Part shown: positions 1-7,726 of the stretch, piece by piece | Layout: every line of letters begins with the position of its first letter | How positions within the stretch are numbered: the first letter of the stretch is position 1 | Assembly (NCBI GenBank): GCA_023474835.1 | Contig: JAMCXQ010000015.1 | Span: forward strand, 1-34,263 | DNA: 34,263 nt | Direction of reading: 5' to 3' | DNA from: Patescibacteria group bacterium | GTDB lineage: Bacteria > Patescibacteriota > Minisyncoccia > Minisyncoccales > CG1-02-41-26 | Made by a program: the position numbers and the translations under genes | Notes under the pieces: model-generated | The model's database searches: none | What the model was told of the DNA's origin: nothing | Seen by the model: only the letters and a program-made list of their open reading frames with translations

Positions 1-95
1 AGCCCGGAAAACCCAACCGCCAGCTGCAAGGAAATGGCCAAAATAACGTAAATGCCAATTAAAATTAAAAGGTGGATAAAATATGCCTCAATCAT
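1..95 (-). CDS. livM: Branched-chain amino-acid ABC transporter permease, LivM-like, N-terminal fragment running off the window
   Basis: Reverse complement from 95 reads MIEAYFIHLLILIGIYVILAISLQLAVGFSG, matching the LivM N-terminal TM pattern; adjacent to livK-like and livH genes. Confidence 0.75.
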   Translation of the reverse strand, partial: MIEAYFIHLLILIGIYVILAISLQLAVGFSG

Positions 96-96
96 A

Positions 97-135
97 TAAT
101 AAGCTAATAAGCTGGTAAGTTGTAAGCATTAAGCA
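97..135. repeat. TAAGC-type 7-bp-period repeat
   Basis: TAAGCTA ATAAGCT GGTAAGT TGTAAGC ATTAAGC. Confidence 0.7.
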
Positions 136-175
136 AGTATTGAATAATTTTAACACAAACCCTTGTCAAACCAAA

Positions 176-223
176 ACCCCGCACCCCAAATTACGCCGAT
201 CGGCTTAATTTGGGGTACGGGGT
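176..223. repeat. 48-nt near-perfect palindrome, GATC-core family copy 1
   Basis: ACCCCGCACCCCAAATTACGCCGATCGGCTTAATTTGGGGTACGGGGT. Confidence 0.9.
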
Positions 224-253
224 ATCCGTCTAACCACTCAATCACTTGATTGC

Positions 254-1465
254 TCATTTGTTTTCTTGGTATGGCACAAATTGGCCATCTTTGACGGTTT
301 TTAAAATAACAGGTTTTTCAACATCGCCATTTTGTTTAAAGCTTGTATTACCGGTTACGCCTTGATAGTTTTGAATTTTCAGCAATTCGTTTTTGATTGC
401 CTCGGGGTTATTGTTGTTGTTTTTTATAGCCAAGGCCAAAATTTTTATTGCATCATACCAGGTAGCGGCCCAGACCTCTGGCTGTTTGTTATATTTAGCC
501 ATAAATTTTTTCTGAAAATCAACGATGCGTGGCTCGCTGCTATTGGTAATAAAATCAGGGTTAGTATAAATTGTGCCTTCGGCCGCCGGGCCTGCTACCA
601 GCAAGTTTTGTTGGCTTTCAAATCCTGGCGGCGCCAAGAATTGGCAATCCATTCCCAATTCTCTTGCTTGCTTCATAATCAAACCAGCTTCATTGTATGC
701 GAAAACATAAAGAAGGTCTGGCTTGGCGTCTTTTAATTTGGTTAACTGGCCGCGAAAATCCGTAGCGCCCCTTTCAAAAACTTCTGTCCCCGCAAATCTG
801 TTTCCCAAGTTTTCTTTTAGCTGGCTTATTAACCACTGGCTAAAATCAAATTGGAAATAAATAACAGCCAATTTTTTGTCCTGAAATTTATTGTTGATTA
901 AATCAAACATGGCTTGCAAGTCCTTTTCAAAGCCAGTGCCGTTTCTGAATACATAGCCGTTGCCTTTTTCTGTGATGCCCGGAGTGACGGTATTTGTCCA
1001 TAAAATAACTTTTGTTTCTTTGATAATAGGCAAAACCGCATCAGTGTCGCTGGTGGTGAAAACGAACACTACTGGAACCTTGTCAACATTGACAAGTTTA
1101 TTCACTGCGGTTACAGCTTGTTGATTTTGGCTTTGGCTGTCTTCGTATATAACTTTTAATGTTGGGCCGTTAGTCCCGCTTTGCTGATTAATTTCTTCAA
1201 TAGCTAAATCAATACCTTCTTTGGCATAATTGCCTAAATTAGCGGCTGGCCCGGTTAAAGGTAAAATCGCTCCGATTTTGATTGGTTCTTTGGTTGTTGG
1301 AGGAAGAGTGGATTTTTTATTTATCCCACACCAAATACCAACAACAGCGGCGATAACAATAACAAACATTAAAATCATCTTTAATATTTTACTCATATTT
1401 TTTAGGTTTAAGCCAACTTTATCAAAAACAGGAACATCGTCAATATTTCTGTTGTGTTTTGACAC
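254..1465 (-). CDS. ABC transporter substrate-binding protein, branched-chain amino-acid type (periplasmic-binding protein type I)
   Basis: 403 aa; N-terminal TM anchor then IKIGAILPLTGPAANLGNYAKEGIDLAIEEIN, typical of the LivK/Peripla_BP_6 family. Confidence 0.9.
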   Translation of the reverse strand: MSKHNRNIDDVPVFDKVGLNLKNMSKILKMILMFVIVIAAVVGIWCGINKKSTLPPTTKEPIKIGAILPLTGPAANLGNYAKEGIDLAIEEINQQSGTNGPTLKVIYEDSQSQNQQAVTAVNKLVNVDKVPVVFVFTTSDTDAVLPIIKETKVILWTNTVTPGITEKGNGYVFRNGTGFEKDLQAMFDLINNKFQDKKLAVIYFQFDFSQWLISQLKENLGNRFAGTEVFERGATDFRGQLTKLKDAKPDLLYVFAYNEAGLIMKQARELGMDCQFLAPPGFESQQNLLVAGPAAEGTIYTNPDFITNSSEPRIVDFQKKFMAKYNKQPEVWAATWYDAIKILALAIKNNNNNPEAIKNELLKIQNYQGVTGNTSFKQNGDVEKPVILKTVKDGQFVPYQENK

Positions 1466-1542
1466 AGCCGTTGACTTTTTGCCAAGAATACGCCATTATT
1501 TAACTATAAGTATCTGTCGCTTTCGCCGACAGCTCAACATTT

Positions 1543-2274
1543 ATGGTAAAAAAACTTTTAAGCGCACTCGGTTTAACGGAAAAACAGGCATTGGTGTATT
1601 TGGCCTGTTTGGAATTAGGCACTTCCCCGGCGCACAGAATCAGCCAGCGGGCCGGCTTGCCCCGTTCCACCACCTACGAAATTTTATCTAGTTTGCAGCA
1701 AAAGGGTTTTGCGTCAGTTTTTTTCAAAAAAACCATCAAGTATTTCAGCGCCGAAGAGCCAAAACGAGTTATTAGCGAAACGCAAAGCCGGATTGATTTA
1801 TTAAAAAACGCCCTGCCCCAAATAGAAGCAAGGTATTTGAAAGCCAGAGGCCGGCCTCAGGTCAGATTTTATCAAGGCAAAGTCGGCATCCAAAATGTTT
1901 TAGAAGAAATTTTAGAAGACACTCCAAGAGAAGTTTTCGGTTTCAGCGCGGTTGATGATTTTTTTAATTCTTTAGACGATTATTTTCCCAGTTTTGTGGA
2001 GCGCCGGGTGAAAAGAAAGATTTTTGCCAAATTGATTATGTCCAGTTCAATGATTAGGGCAAAAGAAACAAAAACATTGGATGCCAAACAGCTGAGGGAA
2101 TCGCGTATTATCTCTTCGCCCCATCAGCACCACGGCTCAATCCTTATTTGGAAAAACAAAATCGCTCTAATGTCGCTTAAAGACGAGTTTGAGGCGGTAG
2201 TTGTTGAAGGCGCTGAATTAGCCACGGTGCAAAAAACAATGTTCAACATTTTTTGGGACTCATTACCTAATTAA
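1543..2274 (+). CDS. TrmB-family transcriptional regulator
   Basis: 243 aa; N-terminal winged HTH LSALGLTEKQALVYLACLELGTSPAHRISQRAGLPRSTTYEILSSLQQKG plus TrmB-like C-terminal domain. Confidence 0.85.
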   Translation: MVKKLLSALGLTEKQALVYLACLELGTSPAHRISQRAGLPRSTTYEILSSLQQKGFASVFFKKTIKYFSAEEPKRVISETQSRIDLLKNALPQIEARYLKARGRPQVRFYQGKVGIQNVLEEILEDTPREVFGFSAVDDFFNSLDDYFPSFVERRVKRKIFAKLIMSSSMIRAKETKTLDAKQLRESRIISSPHQHHGSILIWKNKIALMSLKDEFEAVVVEGAELATVQKTMFNIFWDSLPN

Positions 2275-2290
2275 AAAACCCAAAACCCTG

Positions 2291-2326
2291 TGTTTCAAGT
2301 TACGTCGATCGACGTAACTTGAAACA
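2291..2326. repeat. 36-bp perfect palindrome, GATC-core family copy 2; sits between convergent genes and may terminate both
   Basis: TGTTTCAAGTTACGTCGATCGACGTAACTTGAAACA followed by TTTTTTATTT. Confidence 0.97.
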
Positions 2327-2335
2327 TTTTTTATT

Positions 2336-2366
2336 TGCTTACAACTTATCTGCTTACAGCTTACTT
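2336..2366. repeat. TAAGC-type heptamer tract overlapping the livH stop codon
   Basis: minus strand AGTAAGC TGTAAGC AGATAAG TTGTAAGC. Confidence 0.7.
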
Positions 2367-3230
2367 GTTTTCTCGTTTTCCTAAAATGCCCTGTGGTCTG
2401 AACAGCAGAAAAATAAACAAAATTACAAAAGCAATGGCGTCTTTGTAGCCGGAGGGCAAAAACCAAATGCCGAAATTTTCCACCAGCCCCAAAAGAAAAC
2501 TGCCCAAAATCGCCCCGGGCACCGAGCCTATCCCGCCAATTACCGCGCCTGTGAATCCTTTTATCATTAAGCTGGTGCCCATTGTCGGCTCCAGGTTTTG
2601 CTCCAAACCCACCAAAATGCCCGCCACCCCGGCAATTGCCGAACCGATTATAAAAACCCAGTTGTAAATTTTTTCCGCGGAAATGCCGCAAATCTCGCTT
2701 ACTTGTTTGTTGTCTGCCACAGCCCGCATAGCCTTGCCGATTTTTGTTTTTTTCATTAACAAAAATAGCAAAGCAAAAAACACAGCCGAAACAACAATTA
2801 TCGCTATTTGCAAGGGTGTTATAATTGCCCCTGCAAATTCCAGGCCCTTGGCTATTTCAATAAAACCGATTGTTTTTACGTCCGCCCCGAAAAAAAGCAA
2901 AATCAATGATTCGAACAGAATGAGCAGGGCGAAGCTGGCAATAAGCAATATAACAGCGCTGGCTTTTTTCTGCCTGAATTTTTTATAAACCAAAACATTG
3001 ATTGCCAGGCCGAAAACAGCCGCCAAAACAATTGCCAGAATAACTGCCAGCCAAAAATTCAAACCGAGCAAAGCAAAAAGCAAGTATAAAAAATAGCCAG
3101 ACAGGGCAATAACTGACCCATGAGCGAAATGCACGAACTTGCAAGTGGAATAAATCAAAGAAAACCCGCTTGCCGCCAAAGCGTATATTGCCCCTGCTAT
3201 TAAACCATTGACTAAAAGTTGGGTGAACAT
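2361..3230 (-). CDS. livH: Branched-chain amino-acid ABC transporter permease LivH
   Basis: 289 aa; MFTQLLVNGLIAGAIYALAASGFSLIYSTCKFVHFAHGS..., GGIGSVPGAILGSFLLGLVE. Confidence 0.9.
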   Translation of the reverse strand: MFTQLLVNGLIAGAIYALAASGFSLIYSTCKFVHFAHGSVIALSGYFLYLLFALLGLNFWLAVILAIVLAAVFGLAINVLVYKKFRQKKASAVILLIASFALLILFESLILLFFGADVKTIGFIEIAKGLEFAGAIITPLQIAIIVVSAVFFALLFLLMKKTKIGKAMRAVADNKQVSEICGISAEKIYNWVFIIGSAIAGVAGILVGLEQNLEPTMGTSLMIKGFTGAVIGGIGSVPGAILGSFLLGLVENFGIWFLPSGYKDAIAFVILFIFLLFRPQGILGKRENK

Positions 3231-3241
3231 ACGTTGAGATG

Positions 3242-5329
3242 TTAAATTCCCAGCCAGTTGCGTACCCCCTGCTCCCAGTTATGAAACTGCAGGTCGCTTT
3301 GCGAATTGCCGCTGCCCAGGGGGTTGTTTTTATTTACGTAAAACAAAATGCAGTGGCTGTCAAGCGAAGCGCCGTCAAGAACGGGTTTTCCGCTTGGCTG
3401 GTTTTGCGGTTTGATAAAGTTTTCCTGGGGCAAGCCGGGCAGGACTTTTAACATAAAATCTTTCCATATCGGGGCTGCCACTGACACGGCGCTTTTGGTC
3501 ATTGAAGCATTGTTATTGTTTCCCACCCAAACTCCAACCGCCAGATTAGGGGAATAGCCGATTGTCCAGCCGTCCCGTTCGTCCTGGGTGGTGCCGCTTT
3601 TTGCCGCGGTGTCGTATCCGGGCACAAACAAAGCCGAGTTGGCTCCGAACATCGGGGTTCTGGCCGCGTTGTCGGACAGAACATCGTTGATTTTTTGCGC
3701 GATGTCGCTGGGCAAAACCCTTATTGTTTTTGCGTTCATTGATTCAACGACGTTATCGCTGTCATCGGTGATTTCTCTGATGAAATTTACCGGCGTTTTC
3801 AGGCCGTTGTTGGCGAAAACCGAATAAGCGCTTGTCATTTCCAGCAGCTTCACTTCGCCCCCGCCCAAAACCAAAGCCAGGCCGTAGCTAACCGGGTCTT
3901 TCAACGTTGAGATGCCCATTTGCCCGGCCAGGTTAATGGTGTCTTTTATGCCTGCCAAATATAAAACCTTAACCGAGGGCAGGTTTCTTGATTGCGCCAG
4001 GGCCGAGCGCATGGAAATTTGTCCGCTGAACGTTTTGGTGTAGTTCTGCGGGTGATAGCATTTTTGGCCGTATTTGTCTTTTTCCTGCAAAGTGTTGGCG
4101 GCGCAGTTTTGGTTGAATTCCGTGGGCACGTCCCAAACCAAAGTGTCGGGCGTGAACCCTTTGTAAAAAGCCGCAGCATAAGCAAACGGCTTGAAAGCAG
4201 AGCCGGGCTGGCGAAGCGCCAGGGTTGTGTTAACCTGCGGGTCAAACTTGCAAGTAAGCCCGGGGGTGCAGCCGGCCGGGCTTGAAGTGCCGAAATAATC
4301 CTTGGAGCCGACCATTGCCAAAATTTCTCCGGTTTTCGGATTCATCGCCACCAGGCCGCCGTTGTTCGCCCCCCATTGCTTGATTTGTTTTACGCCGGTG
4401 CTTAAGGTTTTTTCCGCTTTTTCCTGCAGGTCATAATCCAGAGTGGTGGTGATTTTGAGCCCCTGGGTGGCGAGATATCCTGTGCCGTATTTCTTTTCTA
4501 AATAATCTTTTACCATCATCACAAAATGCGGAGCTTTTATCGGTTCAATTTTCTGGGCAAAATCAATTTTTTCCTGTTTTTCCTGTTTTACCTGTTCTTG
4601 TGAAATGTAGCCAACTTCAGCCATATTGTTCAGAACAAGGTCCTTTCGGGCTAAAAGTTTTGTCGGATCGGGCCAGGGCGAAAGCAAAGTGGGTGATTTA
4701 ATTAAGGCGGTGAGGCTGGCTGCCTGGGCCAGCGAAACATCGGCTATCGGTTTGTTAAAATACGCCTGGGAGGCGGCCTCAACCCCGTAAAGATTGCTGC
4801 CAAAAGGAATTAAGTTAAGATACCATTCCAGAATTTGTTCTTTTGAATATCTTCTTTCCAGTTCCATTGCCAGAATAATTTCCTGGGTTTTTCTTTTTAT
4901 GGTTTTTTTCTGGGTTAAAAAGTAGCTTCGGATGAGCTGTTGGGAAATTGTTGAAGCTCCCTGGGCCGGCTTTTGGATTTTCAAGTCAAGCAAAATCGCC
5001 CGGACGATTGATTTTAAGTTTACGCCTTTATGCTGGTAAAAAGCGCGGTCCTCGGTGGCCAAAACCGCCTGTTGCAGAAAAAGCGGAATGTTTGACAAGG
5101 GCACCAAAGTTCTTTTTTCCTCTCCGGCGATTTCATAAAGCAAAACCTCGCCGGTTCTATCGTAAATTTTCGCTGACTGGGCGATAAGCCCCTCGCCGAA
5201 TTTTTCGGGCCGGGGCAGGTCTTTTATCGACATCAAAAAAACAGCCGCCGAACCCGCAGCAATCAAAACAACAAAAGCCAGAACGAATTCCAGGAAATTG
5301 ATTATTTTTTTGAAAAATCTTTTTGGCAT
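3242..5329 (-). CDS. Penicillin-binding protein 1A family (transglycosylase/transpeptidase)
   Basis: 695 aa; transglycosylase motif AVLATEDRAFYQHKGVN, GASTISQQL; transpeptidase RQPGSAFKPFAY and AKSGTTQDERDGW. Confidence 0.95.
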   Translation of the reverse strand: MPKRFFKKIINFLEFVLAFVVLIAAGSAAVFLMSIKDLPRPEKFGEGLIAQSAKIYDRTGEVLLYEIAGEEKRTLVPLSNIPLFLQQAVLATEDRAFYQHKGVNLKSIVRAILLDLKIQKPAQGASTISQQLIRSYFLTQKKTIKRKTQEIILAMELERRYSKEQILEWYLNLIPFGSNLYGVEAASQAYFNKPIADVSLAQAASLTALIKSPTLLSPWPDPTKLLARKDLVLNNMAEVGYISQEQVKQEKQEKIDFAQKIEPIKAPHFVMMVKDYLEKKYGTGYLATQGLKITTTLDYDLQEKAEKTLSTGVKQIKQWGANNGGLVAMNPKTGEILAMVGSKDYFGTSSPAGCTPGLTCKFDPQVNTTLALRQPGSAFKPFAYAAAFYKGFTPDTLVWDVPTEFNQNCAANTLQEKDKYGQKCYHPQNYTKTFSGQISMRSALAQSRNLPSVKVLYLAGIKDTINLAGQMGISTLKDPVSYGLALVLGGGEVKLLEMTSAYSVFANNGLKTPVNFIREITDDSDNVVESMNAKTIRVLPSDIAQKINDVLSDNAARTPMFGANSALFVPGYDTAAKSGTTQDERDGWTIGYSPNLAVGVWVGNNNNASMTKSAVSVAAPIWKDFMLKVLPGLPQENFIKPQNQPSGKPVLDGASLDSHCILFYVNKNNPLGSGNSQSDLQFHNWEQGVRNWLGI

Positions 5330-5368
5330 ATTAGCTGTTTGTAGTGTAGCTCAAATTTTGCAGAAAAC

Positions 5369-5397
5369 AAAACCTCGGCAATGTTTTGCCGAGGTTT
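5369..5397 (-). terminator. Rho-independent terminator for the acidic-protein gene
   Basis: AAAACCTCGGCAAAACATTGCCGAGGTTTTGTTTT on the minus strand directly after the stop at 5409. Confidence 0.75.
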
Positions 5398-5408
5398 TGG
5401 GTTTTATT

Positions 5409-5579
5409 TTAGAAATCGCCGCCATCGTCATCAGCGTCGTCATCTTCCTCTTCCTTTTCATCTTCATCTTCGGCTTCATCAATATCGTCTTCGTCAATTT
5501 CTTTTTCTTCTTCATCGCCGGGCTCCTCATCGTCGTCCTGAGCGATAATGTTGTTTAACAATTCATCGTCAAATTGCAT
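5409..5579 (-). CDS. Small, very acidic protein (start reassigned to MQFDDELLNN...)
   Basis: 56 aa; Asp/Glu-rich C-terminus; ATG at 5579 preferred over the upstream start because the upstream part runs through an inverted repeat. Confidence 0.55.
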   Translation of the reverse strand: MQFDDELLNNIIAQDDDEEPGDEEEKEIDEDDIDEAEDEDEKEEEDDDADDDGGDF

Positions 5580-5615
5580 ATATAATTGATTCAAAAAAAT
5601 TGGGGTGGCCCTGCA

Positions 5616-5641
5616 TTTTGCAAAACCTGCGTTTTGCAAAA
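5616..5641. repeat. Nested inverted repeat TTTTGCAAAAC-CTGC-GTTTTGCAAAA
   Basis: 11-bp perfect arms, each containing the palindrome TTTTGCAAAA. Confidence 0.8.
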
Positions 5642-5730
5642 CCGGACCGCGACCTTTTAATTTTCAATTGATAACCCGATTGTAATGTTTCAGGAGATTA
5701 TGTCAAGAGGCCTGCGGCATAAGCCGTATT

Positions 5731-7563
5731 TTACTTTTCGCGCTTTAACTCGCCACGTTCAACAATTTCGTAGAACTTTTCATCGGAGCCGTACGGGTCA
5801 TTGATTTCTTTTACAATAGCGGGCTTAGTAGTTTGCAAGACGCGGTTGTTGGTGTTATTGTCTTTGCTGGTTTCCCCACCGAACCAACTGCTTCCAATCA
5901 TTTTCCCCGCGCGAACAATTACTAATTTTTGAGGATACCCATTTGTGCCAATAAACATAACCCCACCCTGATACTCTTTGTTGGCTAACTGTACTTCAGG
6001 CGGCGCGTCGTCAAATAAATGCTCGCCTTTTTTATCCGTGTAGCTATATTTTTCAGTGATTTCCGGTAAATTCGTTTGCACCCACTGCGTCAATTTTACA
6101 AACCGTTCCGCGGGAGATAATAGAATATCTTGTTTACCCTGGTTTGCCAGCCCCTCCCTAACTGCCCCTATCACCTTGTTGATTTGCGGGGCTAATTCCC
6201 GAACTTTGCCATGTTCCCCCGCCCTGTTCAGGGTTTTTAATTGTTCTAACATTGTTTCGCTGTTTTGTTCCAGCAGTTCTTTGGCTTGGTCAAACTCTTT
6301 TTTATCCAAGAGATTGTTCACCTGCCCCAGCACTTCATCAATGGTCGGCGGGGTTTCGGGGGCTGGGGGCTGGTCGGTTTGTGTTTCTGCTAATAATGGG
6401 GGTTTTTCTTGCCCGGGCTCCAAGCCGCTTGATTTGAACTTATCGTAGATATTTTTAAATGGCGAAAGATAATCTGGGTTTAATATTTTAGTCCATTCGC
6501 CTGTCAGGAATTCAACTGCAAGAGTTTTTGCAACATCGGGCAACGGGGTTTCGGGCAATATACGCCTGTTTTTATCCGGTGCGAACATCAAGCGCATAGC
6601 TTTTTCCCGTGTCAGATAAACATTCATCGTAGCCATTGCCCCTTCGATTAGCTTCCATTTCAGCAGGTCCTCCATAAACGAATAAAGATAATATGGAGGA
6701 TAGGCCCCGCCATCCATTTCATTTTTGACAGATTTTTCAATAAATTCTCTGAAAAACGGCCGGCTGATTAAGCTCGATACCCTATCTTTATTTGCATTGC
6801 CCCGGTCTTTCCCTAGCGATTCGTTAAACAGCATTTGAAACCCTCTTATCGCTTGTGCGTATTTCTTTTTTTCAATATCGTTTCTGATTTGCGCAACAAC
6901 TTGCTCGGATATGTTTTTCATCATTTCCAGCGCTTCGTCCAATGTTTCAGGCAGTTTTTCTGTCGACGGTTTGGTTTCCGTAGCGGAAGCGGATGATTGT
7001 TTTTCCGCAGCATTTTCTTCCCCCCTTTGCCCTGTTTGCGGCTTTTCTTCAATAATCAACTGGTTTTGGAAAAATTGGCAGAATTCTTCCGAGCCCCCAA
7101 CCATTACCTCTGCTTTGCGAGAAATTTCCGGGAAAGCAGAACAGTTAAAACCCGCATTGAGAACTTCGTTTACCCGATAACTTGGATGCTCTAATTTTTC
7201 CGGGTCTTTGGTCTTTAATATTTTACTTATAGTTTCTTTACTAAAACGCCCTGCAAGTTCTTGTGAGTCAGGGCTGTAAAAGCCGCCTATTCTGTCATTC
7301 GGGTAAACTTTAAGCGAACGAAGCAGGTCTTTACACCTTTCCCAAAGTTTTAATCTGCCATTCTCTATATTTCCGATTTTTGCTGTTTTATTTTTATGGA
7401 ATGCTTCAATTACCTCATTGGAAGTGGAAATTTTATCTCGCAAGCCGCGGTAAAACAAATAAGCCCAGTCCGTTAAAAACTCGGGAGGGTGAAATTCTTT
7501 TTTCTCCCCTGTTTCTTCCCAGCGTTTTTTGTATTCATTAAAATATTTCTCCAAATCTTCCAA
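5731..7563 (-). CDS. Mosaic hypothetical protein sharing modules with the upstream 920-aa gene; true start probably 7709 with a frameshift at 7622-7628
   Basis: 610 aa ORF with TTG start; contains PETPPTIDEVLGQVNNLLDKKEFDQAKELLEQNSETMLEQLKTLNRAGEHGKVREL also found in the neighbour. Confidence 0.8.
   Translation of the reverse strand: MEDLEKYFNEYKKRWEETGEKKEFHPPEFLTDWAYLFYRGLRDKISTSNEVIEAFHKNKTAKIGNIENGRLKLWERCKDLLRSLKVYPNDRIGGFYSPDSQELAGRFSKETISKILKTKDPEKLEHPSYRVNEVLNAGFNCSAFPEISRKAEVMVGGSEEFCQFFQNQLIIEEKPQTGQRGEENAAEKQSSASATETKPSTEKLPETLDEALEMMKNISEQVVAQIRNDIEKKKYAQAIRGFQMLFNESLGKDRGNANKDRVSSLISRPFFREFIEKSVKNEMDGGAYPPYYLYSFMEDLLKWKLIEGAMATMNVYLTREKAMRLMFAPDKNRRILPETPLPDVAKTLAVEFLTGEWTKILNPDYLSPFKNIYDKFKSSGLEPGQEKPPLLAETQTDQPPAPETPPTIDEVLGQVNNLLDKKEFDQAKELLEQNSETMLEQLKTLNRAGEHGKVRELAPQINKVIGAVREGLANQGKQDILLSPAERFVKLTQWVQTNLPEITEKYSYTDKKGEHLFDDAPPEVQLANKEYQGGVMFIGTNGYPQKLVIVRAGKMIGSSWFGGETSKDNNTNNRVLQTTKPAIVKEINDPYGSDEKFYEIVERGELKREK
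6257..6362. repeat. Composite repeated DNA block, exact matches to 8355-8416 and 9278-9345
   Basis: 6257-6318 = 8355-8416 (62 nt identical by eye) and 6295-6362 = 9278-9345 (68 nt identical by eye). Confidence 0.85.
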
Positions 7564-7726
7564 GTGTTTTCTCTTGTCTGCTTCGTCATACTCCGTTTCT
7601 TCAATCCATTTTTGAAGCTCGTTTTTTTCAATTCCAAAACTTGTTCTGTCCAGCCCTCGCTTTCTTTGTACCCTTCAGCATTAGGTTTTAATTTTTCTTG
7701 ATTTTCCATAAAAAATGATGCTTTTG

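Noticed and set aside
332-736. Plus-strand ORFs antisense to livK-like, PBP1A, uvrB and other genes (many entries in the ORF track)
   Set aside because: Overlap clearly homologous genes on the opposite strand and have no recognisable domains; shadow ORFs.
5298-5558. 86-aa hydrophobic ORF antisense to the acidic protein
   Set aside because: Its F/I/V-rich sequence is the complement of the GAY/GAR codons of the acidic gene and it overlaps the terminator.
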